DNA of 64,000 nt, taken from positions 38,823-102,822 of the forward strand of contig JAMPXJ010000016.1 of NCBI GenBank assembly GCA_023701205.1. Reading direction: 5' to 3'. The translations under genes and the position numbers were made by a program. The notes beneath the pieces are model-generated. The model worked only from the letters and a program-made list of their open reading frames with translations. It did no database searches and was not told the DNA's origin. Origin of the DNA: Oligoflexia bacterium. Its GTDB lineage: Bacteria; Bdellovibrionota; UBA1018. Below, one piece after another: positions 25,914 through 34,601 of the stretch (positions are counted from its first letter, which is position 1; each line of letters begins with the position of its first letter).

Positions 25914-26453
25914 CTATCTCGGGCTGCGCGAGAGGAAACGGAAGAACTGCCGCTCGAAATCATCGAGCCGCAAGGGCGCCTGGCACTTCCCGCACGCGCG
26001 GGCCGGAAGGCGCAGCTCCTCGAGAGTTCCCAGCTCGGCGGCCTCGACCCATTCCGTGGTGCGCTCGGCGCAGCCGGCGCAGTAAAACGGGATCTCGCAG
26101 AGCCCCAGCAGATTGAAAGAAAATCCCAGCATCTCCGAATAAGACGAAGCCGAATGGAGGAAATTCTCGCTCAGCCGCTCGAAAAAGCAGCCGTGAAAAA
26201 ACGACTGCACCCGGCCCAGGAACTGGATCCAGGCGCGAACACCGGGTGAGTTCAGATAACGGATCTCCCCGAGATCCACCCGAAGGGCTTTGACGGACTC
26301 CTTCTGGCCCTCGCAGTAGCTCTGGACCTTGCGCAGGTCCGCGTTCTCATCGAGACTGCCCGAGAAACGCAGGCGCAGCTCCGACGCCGCGATATCGGCC
26401 TCGGCCTGGACCGAGAACGAGGGAGTCTTGACGAGCGCGAACGTCAGCGGCAC
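25914..26453 (-). CDS. Module B STAS-like protein with C-terminal CxxC/CxxC motif
   Basis: 179 residues from GTG 26453. The N-terminal domain has LRFSGSLDENADLRKV and IRYLNSPGVRAWIQF, with Ser at the expected phospho-site position of a STAS anti-sigma antagonist. The C-terminus has FYCAGCAER and RACGKCQAP, the same CxxC...CxxC layout as the gene at 7905. The middle (about 85-125) is hydrophobic and aromatic. In both modules this gene and the phosphatase lie within a few kb, which supports a phosphatase-substrate pairing. No RsbW-like kinase gene is near. Confidence 0.7.
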   Translation of the reverse strand: MPLTFALVKTPSFSVQAEADIAASELRLRFSGSLDENADLRKVQSYCEGQKESVKALRVDLGEIRYLNSPGVRAWIQFLGRVQSFFHGCFFERLSENFLHSASSYSEMLGFSFNLLGLCEIPFYCAGCAERTTEWVEAAELGTLEELRLPARACGKCQAPLRLDDFERQFFRFLSRSPR

Positions 26454-26516
26454 CGGGACCTCCGAAATTGGAGTTTCTGCATGCAGAGAGGCATGGAAAC
26501 AGGGTAACGTATTCCC

Positions 26517-27389
26517 ATGGCTTTACGCAACGAATGCCCGGTTTGCCGTCGCGGAAGCATCGATGGCGCGGCCTGGAAGGCCTCGGTCCCGAGCAACGTC
26601 AGGCGCTGGCGGGACTGCAGGACCACCGTTTGGAAGTGCTCCTCCTGCGGATCGCTGATCTCGCTCGAGAAGCGGGACCTCGCGCCATTCTACTCGGACT
26701 ACCCTTTCGCGAAGCGCTCGCTCTCGTCCTTCACGCGCGCCGTCTATTCGGCCTATCTCGCGCGCTTGCGCAGGCACGGCATCAGGAAGGATTCCGCGAT
26801 CCTCGATTACGGCTGCGGCTCCGGGACGCTGGTCACTTACCTGCGCGAGAAGGGCTACCCGGAGGTCCACGGGTACGACCCGTATTCCCCGGAGTTCAAG
26901 GATCCCTCGCGCCTGGAACGGCAGTACGATCTCGTCGTCTTCCAGGATGCCATCGAGCACCTCGAAGAGCCCATCGGCACCTTGCCGGTCCTCGCCGGCC
27001 TCGTGAAAAGAGACGGCCTTCTTTGCATCGGCACCCCGCGCGCCGAAGGGATCTCACCCGATCGGCTTCCGGAACATCTCCACAGCCTGCACCAGCCCTT
27101 CCATCTCCAGATCTTCTCGGAGGCTGCCCTGGTCCGCTCCCTTCGGGAGATCGGCTTCTCCGTCGAGCAGGTGCACCGCCGCCACTCCTGCGACACCCGG
27201 GTGCCCTTCATCAACTGGGCGTTTCTCCGTGCCTACATGAAGTCGCGCGACGGCATGCTCGATGCCGGTTTCGAGCCGCCCGGCTGGCGACAACTCCTGC
27301 GCGCGCCGACGCTGCTTTTCTGGGGGCTGTTGGGCTACTGGCTCGCATCTCAGGACGAGATGGTCATCATCGCGCGCAGGAAGACCTGA
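26517..27389 (+). CDS. Class I SAM-dependent methyltransferase with N-terminal Cys cluster
   Basis: 290 residues from ATG 26517. The N-terminus has CPVCRRG and WKCSSCG, a zinc-finger-like pair common in sugar or lipid methyltransferases. SAM motif I is ILDYGCGSGTLVTYL (about 99-113), followed by HGYDPY, then VVFQDAIEHLEEP (motif near 140-152) and LCIGTPRAEG. A hydrophobic C-terminal helix (about 262-280) may touch the membrane. The family often methylates sugars, quinones or polyketides. It is divergent from the STAS gene by 63 bases; the substrate is not evident. Confidence 0.82.
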   Translation: MALRNECPVCRRGSIDGAAWKASVPSNVRRWRDCRTTVWKCSSCGSLISLEKRDLAPFYSDYPFAKRSLSSFTRAVYSAYLARLRRHGIRKDSAILDYGCGSGTLVTYLREKGYPEVHGYDPYSPEFKDPSRLERQYDLVVFQDAIEHLEEPIGTLPVLAGLVKRDGLLCIGTPRAEGISPDRLPEHLHSLHQPFHLQIFSEAALVRSLREIGFSVEQVHRRHSCDTRVPFINWAFLRAYMKSRDGMLDAGFEPPGWRQLLRAPTLLFWGLLGYWLASQDEMVIIARRKT

Positions 27390-27429
27390 CCTGACCGCCC
27401 CCCCGCCCCGCGCAGCACATGCCTTCCAG

Positions 27430-28734
27430 CTATTCCCCGATGATCGCCTGTCGCGAGCCGTAATACAGCGTCATGAAGCCTACCTTCTCATAGATGCGGA
27501 TCGCGGCGGGGCTCAGGAAGATCCGGATCGCCTGCGCCGCAGGCCCGCCTTGGGAGCAGGCCTCGTGAAGCAGCACGGGAAGCCTCTCTATCATGAATTC
27601 ATCGATGTAATGCGCGCTGATCGAGCGCAGCGGTCCGAAGGCCAGCGCGTTGAACGCGGCGATCGAGGTCGAGCGCTCTCCCCGATCCTCCTGAAGCACC
27701 TGACTGTAGATCCCCGTCTGCACTCCGGTCATGAGCAGGCCCGCGCCGTAGCGAGTCGTGATGGGCGGCAGAAAAGACTGACCACTCGTCATGAGATGCT
27801 TGGTTAGATTTCCCAGAACCAGCGTGCCGATGTTGTTGCCGATCAGCTCGGCCTTGAGCACCTCGCGACCTCGCTCGGTTCCGAAGCGATTCGAGCCCAG
27901 GAAGGCATCGCTCCCCACCACCACGGCCGCGAAAACCGCGTTGTCGACCAGAAGCTTGTTGAGCATGTAGCCCTTGCCGCTGGCCTGGGCGTCCAGGACA
28001 TCCAGGCAGCGAAGCATCTGCGCGCGCTCCTGGCCGGAGCGAGTCGCGCGCTCCACGCGCAGTCCGGGATGCTCCCGGGTGAGCCGTGCGAGCAAGGCTT
28101 GGTCTTGTCCCGCCGAGAGCCCCCCGCCGCGCGAGGGCCGGAAGCGCAGGGTGCGGGCCGCATTGTCGTAGCGCAGCGTACCCGCTTCCTCCACGGCAAA
28201 CACCGAGCGCTCCTGGTTGGCGATCGCGAGCAGCGCGTCCCGCGGGAAGTTGGCTTCGCCTTTCACCAGGTGCACCCGGTCTTCCGCGTCCACGAAATAG
28301 GAGAGGGTCTTTCCCGCCTTGAGCTGCTCCAGCGCCTTCGTGTCCAGCTCGCCGGTCTCAAGCTCCAGGAGCGCGACGCGGGACGGAGGCGGCTGCTCCC
28401 AGCGAACCACCCAGTTCCCCAGGGGTCCCCGTTTGCGCAACAGCGCGATGTCCGGCTCCGAAAATCCCGCGCGCGACAGGATCCGATTCTGGCTGAGCAC
28501 CTCCGAGGCGCTGTACCCTTCGGGGTCGCCCTGCGCGATCGCGCGGTCAAGCGCCAGGCGCTCGTGCCGCGTCAGCGCGCGCCCCAGGGCGCGCTCGGCC
28601 CGGATGCCGGGGAAAAGCTCGACGAAGCGCCGCGGGCAATCCTGCTCAGGCGCGAACTGACCGGCCAACGCGTGCGCGGAAGGCTGAATCAGGCCGCAGA
28701 TCATGAGGGTTGCGAACACCAGTCGACGCAGCAT
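27430..28734 (-). CDS. Secreted or membrane protein of unknown function
   Basis: 434 residues from ATG 28734, with a signal peptide (MLRRLVFATLMICGLIQPSA, cleavage near HALA). The mature part is Arg/Glu-rich up to about 290 and then contains hydrophobic, Gly-rich stretches (AVFAAVVVGSDAFLG, GNNIGTLVLGNL, ITTRYGAGLLMTG), possibly membrane-inserting, and a C-terminal ASQGGPAAQAIRIF region. I do not recognise the family. A shortened, stop-carrying copy of parts of this gene lies at 34602-34888. The upstream in-frame ATGs would disrupt the signal peptide. Confidence 0.7.
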   Translation of the reverse strand: MLRRLVFATLMICGLIQPSAHALAGQFAPEQDCPRRFVELFPGIRAERALGRALTRHERLALDRAIAQGDPEGYSASEVLSQNRILSRAGFSEPDIALLRKRGPLGNWVVRWEQPPPSRVALLELETGELDTKALEQLKAGKTLSYFVDAEDRVHLVKGEANFPRDALLAIANQERSVFAVEEAGTLRYDNAARTLRFRPSRGGGLSAGQDQALLARLTREHPGLRVERATRSGQERAQMLRCLDVLDAQASGKGYMLNKLLVDNAVFAAVVVGSDAFLGSNRFGTERGREVLKAELIGNNIGTLVLGNLTKHLMTSGQSFLPPITTRYGAGLLMTGVQTGIYSQVLQEDRGERSTSIAAFNALAFGPLRSISAHYIDEFMIERLPVLLHEACSQGGPAAQAIRIFLSPAAIRIYEKVGFMTLYYGSRQAIIGE

Positions 28735-28890
28735 CTCGATTCCCTTTCGGCATTCCGCCGGATAGAGATGAGCCATCGCGCCCGGAGACATGAAATCCGA
28801 GCATTCATCTCAAGAAAAGCGCGTAGCCACGCGATCCGACCCCAGCGACGCGCCCGTCTTGAGCATCGCGTTTGCAAGATTTCTTAACCC

Positions 28891-29286
28891 ATGTTCGCTT
28901 CCGTTGCGGAGCACTACGGCAGCTGCAAAGGGATCATCATCGTGGAAGACGATGATGACATCCGAAATACGCTTCAGGAGATCCTGGAGCTCGAGGGATA
29001 CCCGGTCGTCACGGCGGCCAACGGCAAGGAGGGGCTTGCCCTGCTTGCCAAAGTCGATCGACCTTGCCTCATCCTTCTCGACTTCATGATGCCCGTAATG
29101 AATGGCTCCGAATTCGCAGAGGCGCTCAGCCGGGATGGCGCGCACTCCTCGATTCCCATCGTCGTGGTATCCGCTTATAGCGACCGGGCCAGGTCGATCC
29201 AGTCCGCAGGATTTCTCCAGAAGCCCATCGATTTCGATGACCTTCTGAAGCTGGTACGATGCTTCTGCGCGCCGATCCACGCCTGA
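28891..29286 (+). CDS. Single-domain response regulator (CheY-like receiver)
   Basis: 131 residues, one receiver domain without an output domain. The acidic pocket is VEDDDDI (about 18-24), the phospho-acceptor Asp is in LILLDFMMP (about 62), the switch Ser/Thr in VVVSAYS and the conserved Lys in FLQKPID (about 113). It lies just upstream of the barrel/PstS-like/kinase cluster in the same direction, with 63 bases between the stop and the next ATG. It could receive phosphate from the kinase at 31003 or 33435; this is inference. Confidence 0.88.
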   Translation: MFASVAEHYGSCKGIIIVEDDDDIRNTLQEILELEGYPVVTAANGKEGLALLAKVDRPCLILLDFMMPVMNGSEFAEALSRDGAHSSIPIVVVSAYSDRARSIQSAGFLQKPIDFDDLLKLVRCFCAPIHA

Positions 29287-29349
29287 TTCGGAGACGAGGG
29301 GCTTGCCGCGACGAGGCTCGTGGACCGCCGTTTGCAAACCAGGCGGCCC

Positions 29350-30561
29350 ATGAAGAGAGCGCTTCTCAGCGCCGCGCTCGCCGGCATCATCGCTTTAGCT
29401 CCATCGCCCGCCGCCACCCTCGCCGCGCCCCCGGAAAAAAGCGCGGCGCGGGAGGAGTCGACGCTTGAAGACCGGATCAAAGACCTCGAGCGGCAAACCG
29501 AGGAGCTGATCGGTCAATCCAGCGAACGGATGGGCCAGGTCCGGCCATTTCTCCGAGATGCCATATCCTTGGGTGGTTTTTTCGAAAACGCGATCCTTGC
29601 TCTTTGGGGTCCCGACACCCGTGGGCAGGTTTCGGCGACCTCGCAGATCCTGGGAATCAACCTGGCCGCCGACATCCACGAGTCGCTGCGTTTCAGCACC
29701 CAGCTGATCACGGGCCTGAGCTTTCCGCTTCAGAACGCCGGTAACAACCCGAACGCGCCCGCGGCCGGCCTGCCCGAGTCGCGGAGATTCGGGCCACCCG
29801 TCTTCGGCGCCCTGCCGGCACAAGGATATACCGAGTACGACTTCAGTCCCTCAGCCCGCTTTCAGACCGGCTTCGGCTACGTCCCGTTCGGGATCGCCTT
29901 CCAGAAGCGGGAGCTCGTTCTCTTCAAACGCCGGAACGGGCCGCAGATGATCTTTTCGTCGGGCGGAGACGGCGTCACCACGGCCTACCCGCTCTGGAGC
30001 GGCCTGCATCTGCATGGCGAGCTGGGCACGGAACGGCGGTGGAGCTATCATGCCTATTCCCTGACCCCGATCTCCAACCCGAAGACGCTCGGAGGCGGCG
30101 CCCGGGTCCAGATGATCCCTTCCGACGAGCTGGCCGTCGGAATATCCTCGCAGGTCGCGAAGCGCGCGGGGGACACCTACAAGGCGATCGGCGGCGACCT
30201 GGCCTTCAAGCTCGGCCGGTTCGGCATGGATTCCGAGGTGGTCTTCAACGTTTCCGGCGGGGAGGACCCCTGGGCCTTCTACATCGAGCCATCGTACGTT
30301 CTTTCGAAAGGAAACTTCATCCTCTGGAGCGCGGTCGACTACCTGAGCAACCCGCTAGGCCAAACGACCGGAGCGAGGGGCATCCTTCCGGATCCGATCG
30401 CGAAATGGGAGTACGGAGCAGGCATCAACTGGCTCCCACACTCTTACACCCGCTTTCGGCTGGGGCTTCTCTTTCATGACTACACGGGAGACAGCGCGAC
30501 CATCGAAGGGCGAGACCGCGATTACGTCAGCCTGGACCTTTCCGCCGGAGTCGCGTTTTGA
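29350..30561 (+). CDS. Predicted outer-membrane porin-like barrel
   Basis: 403 residues from ATG 29350, with a signal peptide (MKRALLSAALAGIIALAPSP, cleavage after LAA). A short coiled coil follows (LEDRIKDLERQTEELI, about 38-53), then a barrel with many aromatic-rich strands (FQTGFGYVPFGIAFQKREL, FRLGLLFHDYTG) and a C-terminal SAGVAF ending in Phe, as required for BAM recognition. The coiled coil is reminiscent of porins that contact peptidoglycan. The stop overlaps the next start, so it is co-translated with the PstS-like gene. The substrate is unknown. Confidence 0.75.
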   Translation: MKRALLSAALAGIIALAPSPAATLAAPPEKSAAREESTLEDRIKDLERQTEELIGQSSERMGQVRPFLRDAISLGGFFENAILALWGPDTRGQVSATSQILGINLAADIHESLRFSTQLITGLSFPLQNAGNNPNAPAAGLPESRRFGPPVFGALPAQGYTEYDFSPSARFQTGFGYVPFGIAFQKRELVLFKRRNGPQMIFSSGGDGVTTAYPLWSGLHLHGELGTERRWSYHAYSLTPISNPKTLGGGARVQMIPSDELAVGISSQVAKRAGDTYKAIGGDLAFKLGRFGMDSEVVFNVSGGEDPWAFYIEPSYVLSKGNFILWSAVDYLSNPLGQTTGARGILPDPIAKWEYGAGINWLPHSYTRFRLGLLFHDYTGDSATIEGRDRDYVSLDLSAGVAF

Positions 30562-31001
30562 GATTTTTCCTGAGCCTTCTCATCGCAGCCTTGCTCCCCC
30601 TCTCCTCGCCGGCGGGCGCGGGCATCACCTTCGTCGTGAACCGCGACAATCCGGCGAGGAGCCTCAGCGCGAAAGAGCTCGCCGAGCTCTACCGGAAAAA
30701 GCGTCGGTTCTGGCCCGACGGAACCCCCGTGCGCTTCATCGACCGGAATCCGGGTACCCCGGAGCGGGAGATCTTCTCCCGACGCATCCTGCGGCAGACC
30801 GAAGCGGAGGTGGACCTGTTCTGGGTCGGGCAGAAGCTCTACACCGGCGACAGCGCGCCTCTGCAGGTCGCATCCGATGCCGCCGTGCTGCGGATGGTGA
30901 GGATCTTCAAGGGCGCCATCGGTTACGTGTCCTCGGGTTCGGCGCTGGATTCGGGTTCGGTCAAGGTGATCGATGTCTCCATGCCGCCTGGGGAGAACTG
31001 A
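30558..31001 (+). CDS. Small PstS-like periplasmic substrate-binding domain protein
   Basis: 147 residues from TTG 30558, overlapping the barrel gene as TTGA. A signal peptide (RFFLSLLIAALLPLSSPAGA) precedes a short PBP-like domain: ITFVVNRDNPARSLSAKELAELY, FWPDGTPVRFIDR and AVLRMVRIFKGAIGYVSS resemble the core of phosphate-binding PstS proteins, which are usually twice as long. Such short forms are often encoded next to sensor kinases and may present a ligand to them. It is followed one base later by the kinase gene. Confidence 0.75.
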   Translation: MRFFLSLLIAALLPLSSPAGAGITFVVNRDNPARSLSAKELAELYRKKRRFWPDGTPVRFIDRNPGTPEREIFSRRILRQTEAEVDLFWVGQKLYTGDSAPLQVASDAAVLRMVRIFKGAIGYVSSGSALDSGSVKVIDVSMPPGEN

Positions 31002-31002
31002 G

Positions 31003-32934
31003 GTGGCCGCGGGCAGGAACCAGACCTCGCTCACCGATCGACTGACCCTGGCGATCATTGCCGTGGCGACCCTGCTTCTGGGAGAGTTCCTGGGCATCTA
31101 CCTTTCCAGCCGTCAGTTCCTCCTGGGACTCTCCGAACTGCACGACGCGCAGCAGTTCACCCTCGTCGTCGGTCAGCTGCGGGTGCTTTCCTCCGCGATG
31201 ACCGAAACGCTGGCCAAGCCCGGGCTTTCCCCCCAGGCGATCGACAGCTCGAGGCGCGTCTTCCTGGGAATCCACGAAAAGTTCGCGACCGCGCTCGAGG
31301 AGGCGCTTCCCTACGCGCGAAAAGAGCCGCGCTTCACCGCCTACCTGGAGCAGACCCGCAGCTCCCTGGACCAGGTCCGCAGCACCGCGCTGAGCTACTA
31401 CACGGCGCTGCGCGCCTCCCCATCCGCCTACCCGGACCGACTGGTCGCGACGCAGCTGCTGCTCGACCTGTCCGAGATCCTGAGCAAGCTCCGCATCGAG
31501 ATCGACGACAAGTCCACGAGCACCTTCCTGGCGGTCTATGGCGGCAGGTACCGGCCCATCCTGATCGGAGTGCTCCTGACCCTGCTCTTCGTATTCCTTT
31601 CGGCATGGGTAGGGCACTCGTGGGTGCGTCAGCTGCAAAGGTCGCTCTCGAACCTCATGGCCGCCACACGGGAAATCGCGCGCGGAAACCTCAGCTACCG
31701 CGCGCCCATCCTCAGCCGGGACGAGATCGGCGCCATCACGCGGGCTTTCAACGGGATGGTGGACGCGTTGCGGGAAAGCACCATCTCCAAAAGGTACCTG
31801 GAGGCGACCCTCGAGTCGATTCCCGACGCCCTCATCGTGACCGACACCGAAGGGAGGATCCTGCAGGCCAACCGCGTCGCGTTCGACCTGCTGGGCTGCC
31901 CGGAGTCGGCGATCCGCTCCCAGTCGGCATCGATCCTTTTTCCGGAAAATGGCGGCGTCGATCTCACCGCGGCGGCCCTGCAGAAGGCCGGAACCATCGT
32001 CTCCCGCGAAACGCTGCTGGGGCTGCCCGGAAAGACTCCGGTCCCCGTATCCCTCTCCGCCTCGCTTGTCCGGGGGGACGGCGGCTCGCCTCGGAGCATC
32101 GTTTGCGTCGCCAAGGACATCTCAGCCCAAAAGCGGGCAGAGGAGCAGATCCGTCAGAGCCGGGATCGGCTGGATCGGCTCGCCCATCAGCTCGAGGAAA
32201 GGAATACGGCGCTCACAGCAGCCAACAAGGAGTTGGAGGCGTTCAGCTACTCGGTTTCCCACGACTTGAGGGCTCCCCTGCGTAGCGCGGACGGATTCAG
32301 CAAGGCATTGCTCGAGGAATACTCCGACCGGCTGGATGACCAGGCGCGAGACTACCTCGGCCGGATCCGCGCCTCCGCCCAGCGGATGGCCCGCCTCATC
32401 GACGACCTGCTCAACCTCTCGCGGCTCGGCCGCAAGGAGCTGACGATCGAAACCGTGGACCTGAGCGCGCTCGCGAGGAAGGCCGCGGAAGAGCTGGCCG
32501 CGGGCGATCCCGGGCGGAACGTCCGTTTCATCATCTCGGAAGGACTGGTCGCGGAAGGGGATCGCGAGCTGCTGCGGGTGGTGATCGAGAATCTCTTCAA
32601 CAACGCCTGGAAATTCACCTCGAAACATTCCTCCGCGATGATCGAGTTCGGCGTACGGCAGCAGGAGGGCTCCCCCGTGTTTTTCGTCCGGGACGACGGA
32701 GCGGGCTTCGACATGGCACACGCGCAGAAGCTATTCGGCGCCTTCCAGCGCCTGCATCGGCCGAACGAGTTCCCAGGCACCGGCGTGGGGCTTGCAACGG
32801 TTCAACGCATCGTGCATCGGCACGGCGGCCATGCCTGGGCGGAGGGAAAAGTGGAAAAAGGCGCGACCTTCTACTTTTCGCTGAGAGCCCCCTTACCGAA
32901 GGACGAACATCAGGTATCCGTGGAGGTCGCATGA
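31003..32934 (+). CDS. Membrane sensor histidine kinase (4-helix sensor, HAMP, PAS, HisKA, HATPase)
   Basis: About 643 residues. GTG 31003 is preferred because GGGGAG lies 7 bases upstream; ATG 30973 in the same frame overlaps the previous gene. TM1 is at about 10-32, a helical periplasmic sensor up to about 180, TM2 at about 183-205, HAMP at about 206-260, and PAS at about 265-375 (LEATLESIPDALIVTDTEGRI). The phospho-acceptor His is in FSYSVSHDLRAPLRS, and the ATPase boxes are NLFNNAWKF, DDGAGFD and GTGVGLATV. This bacteriophytochrome-type HisKA is typically paired with Rcp1-like regulators; the next gene is one. Confidence 0.9.
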   Translation: MAAGRNQTSLTDRLTLAIIAVATLLLGEFLGIYLSSRQFLLGLSELHDAQQFTLVVGQLRVLSSAMTETLAKPGLSPQAIDSSRRVFLGIHEKFATALEEALPYARKEPRFTAYLEQTRSSLDQVRSTALSYYTALRASPSAYPDRLVATQLLLDLSEILSKLRIEIDDKSTSTFLAVYGGRYRPILIGVLLTLLFVFLSAWVGHSWVRQLQRSLSNLMAATREIARGNLSYRAPILSRDEIGAITRAFNGMVDALRESTISKRYLEATLESIPDALIVTDTEGRILQANRVAFDLLGCPESAIRSQSASILFPENGGVDLTAAALQKAGTIVSRETLLGLPGKTPVPVSLSASLVRGDGGSPRSIVCVAKDISAQKRAEEQIRQSRDRLDRLAHQLEERNTALTAANKELEAFSYSVSHDLRAPLRSADGFSKALLEEYSDRLDDQARDYLGRIRASAQRMARLIDDLLNLSRLGRKELTIETVDLSALARKAAEELAAGDPGRNVRFIISEGLVAEGDRELLRVVIENLFNNAWKFTSKHSSAMIEFGVRQQEGSPVFFVRDDGAGFDMAHAQKLFGAFQRLHRPNEFPGTGVGLATVQRIVHRHGGHAWAEGKVEKGATFYFSLRAPLPKDEHQVSVEVA

Positions 32935-33431
32935 ATCCGAGCAGCTCAGTACTCAGCCCCCATCTCCCGAATCTCAAGGAGATCCTACTGGTCGAGGACA
33001 ACGAGGACGACGAGCTCCTCACCCTGAAGGCTTTCCGGAAAAACAACATCATGAACAACGTGGTCGTCGCGCGCGACGGGCAGGAGGCCCTGGACTGGCT
33101 GTACCGCTCAGGGCCTCATGCGGCCCGCGACCCGAGCATGCCGGCGCTGATCCTTTTGGACCTGAAGCTTCCGAAGGTCGATGGCCTCGAGGTCCTGCGG
33201 AGGATCCGGATCGACGCGAGGACCCGGATGATCCCGGTGGTGATCCTCACCTCCTCGCGCGAAGAGCAGGACGTGATCGAGGGTTACAAGCTTGGCGCGA
33301 ACAGCTATGTCCGCAAGCCGGTGGAATTCTCGGAGTTCACGAACGCGGTGAGCCAGCTCGGGATCTACTGGCTCCTGCTGAACGAGCCGCTCCCGCGGAG
33401 CCAGCGCGACAGTTCCGGAAAGGCGGCGTGA
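32931..33431 (+). CDS. Rcp1-like response regulator
   Basis: 166 residues, start overlapping the kinase stop as ATGA. LLVEDNEDDELLTLKAF (about 19-35), LILLDLKLPKVDG with the acceptor Asp (about 75), ILTSSREEQD and YVRKPVEF (conserved Lys about 127) match the Rcp1 subfamily of stand-alone receivers that pair with phytochrome-type kinases. No output domain. The coupling strongly suggests it is the partner of the kinase at 31003. Confidence 0.9.
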   Translation: MNPSSSVLSPHLPNLKEILLVEDNEDDELLTLKAFRKNNIMNNVVVARDGQEALDWLYRSGPHAARDPSMPALILLDLKLPKVDGLEVLRRIRIDARTRMIPVVILTSSREEQDVIEGYKLGANSYVRKPVEFSEFTNAVSQLGIYWLLLNEPLPRSQRDSSGKAA

Positions 33432-33434
33432 CGG

Positions 33435-34586
33435 ATGGAGCAAGCCCTTCGCGTCCTTCTCGTCGAGGATTCGGAAGACGACGCCCTGCTTGTTGCCCGG
33501 CAAATCAGAAAAGGGGGATACGAACTGATCACTTGGCGGGTCGACAGCGCGTCCGGAGTACGGGCCGCCATCGGTGACCAGGAGTGGGATGTCGTCGTCG
33601 CGGATTATTCCATGCCCGGCTTCAACGGCCTCGAAGCGCTGGAGATCCTCAAGGAAAGCGGCCTGGACGTGCCTTTCATCCTCATTTCCGGAACGATCGG
33701 CGAGGAAACCGCGGTCCAGGCGATGAAGGCGGGCGCCAGCGATTACCTGATGAAAGACAATCTGATGCGCCTCGTGCCCGCGATCGAGCGTGAGCTGAGG
33801 GAGGCGTTCATGCGGCGATCCAAGAGGCGAGCCGAGGCCGAGCGCATTACCCTGATCGAGCGGCTCCAGCAGGCGCTGGAGGCGCGAGACGAGTTCCTGC
33901 TCATCGCCTCCCATGAGCTCAGGACTCCCCTGACCTCGCTCAAGCTCCATATCCAGCTGATGAAACGCGTCGAATCCCAGGCGCTGCCTCCCGAGGCAAA
34001 AGTCAACAGGAGGGAGGAGCTCTTGGCGAATCTCGAGCGCCAGCTGGAACGCCTGACCCTGCTGGTGGAAAAGCTCCTCGACGTGTCCCGAATCACCGCG
34101 GGGCAGCTGAGCCTGGAGATCTCCGAATGCGACCTCTCGGACCTCGCGCGCAAGGCCATCGCGGCCCTCCGCGAAGACCTCACCAAGGCGAACTGCCGGG
34201 TCCGGCTCCGCGCGGACTCCCCGGTGGTCGGCCATTGGGACTCCCTGCGCCTCGAGCAGATCCTCGTGAACCTGCTCGAGAACGCGGTGAAATACGCTGA
34301 AAACTCGGCGATCACCGTTACCGTGGAGTCCCGCGGCCCGAACGCGCGGCTCATCGTGCAGGACCGCGGGCCTGGCATCGCCAAGGCCGACCAGGAACGG
34401 CTCTTCAGGCGCTTCGAGCGCGCCTCCTCGGCGAACCACGTGGGCGGACTCGGCCTGGGCCTGTTCATCATCAAGAAGATCGTCGATGCCCATGGAGGGA
34501 CCATCGGCCTCGAGAGCGCGCGCGGCCAGGGCGCCAAGTTCACGATCGAGATCCCGAAACGGGAGGCCCTGAGGGCCGCGTCGTGA
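33435..34586 (+). CDS. Receiver-histidine kinase hybrid
   Basis: 383 residues, 3 bases after the previous stop. An N-terminal receiver domain (LLVEDSEDDALLV, acceptor Asp in VVVADYSMPG at about 55, LMKDN with the conserved Lys near 107) is joined by a coiled coil to a HisKA domain (LIASHELRTPLTS, His about 160) and an ATPase domain (NLLENAVKYA, DRGPGIAK, GLGLGLFIIK). No membrane segment, so it is cytoplasmic. The layout suggests a phosphorelay: membrane kinase, Rcp1-like regulator, then this hybrid; direction of flow is inference. Confidence 0.9.
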   Translation: MEQALRVLLVEDSEDDALLVARQIRKGGYELITWRVDSASGVRAAIGDQEWDVVVADYSMPGFNGLEALEILKESGLDVPFILISGTIGEETAVQAMKAGASDYLMKDNLMRLVPAIERELREAFMRRSKRRAEAERITLIERLQQALEARDEFLLIASHELRTPLTSLKLHIQLMKRVESQALPPEAKVNRREELLANLERQLERLTLLVEKLLDVSRITAGQLSLEISECDLSDLARKAIAALREDLTKANCRVRLRADSPVVGHWDSLRLEQILVNLLENAVKYAENSAITVTVESRGPNARLIVQDRGPGIAKADQERLFRRFERASSANHVGGLGLGLFIIKKIVDAHGGTIGLESARGQGAKFTIEIPKREALRAAS

Positions 34587-34601
34587 GCTCGGATTCCGGA
34601 G

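Noticed and set aside
26517..28791. Methyltransferase and secreted protein as part of module B
   Set aside because: Neither has a counterpart near module A, and their directions do not form an operon with module B genes.
30558..31001. Full phosphate ABC transporter substrate-binding protein (PstS)
   Set aside because: The protein has only 147 residues and no pstCAB genes follow; only similarity to part of PstS can be claimed.
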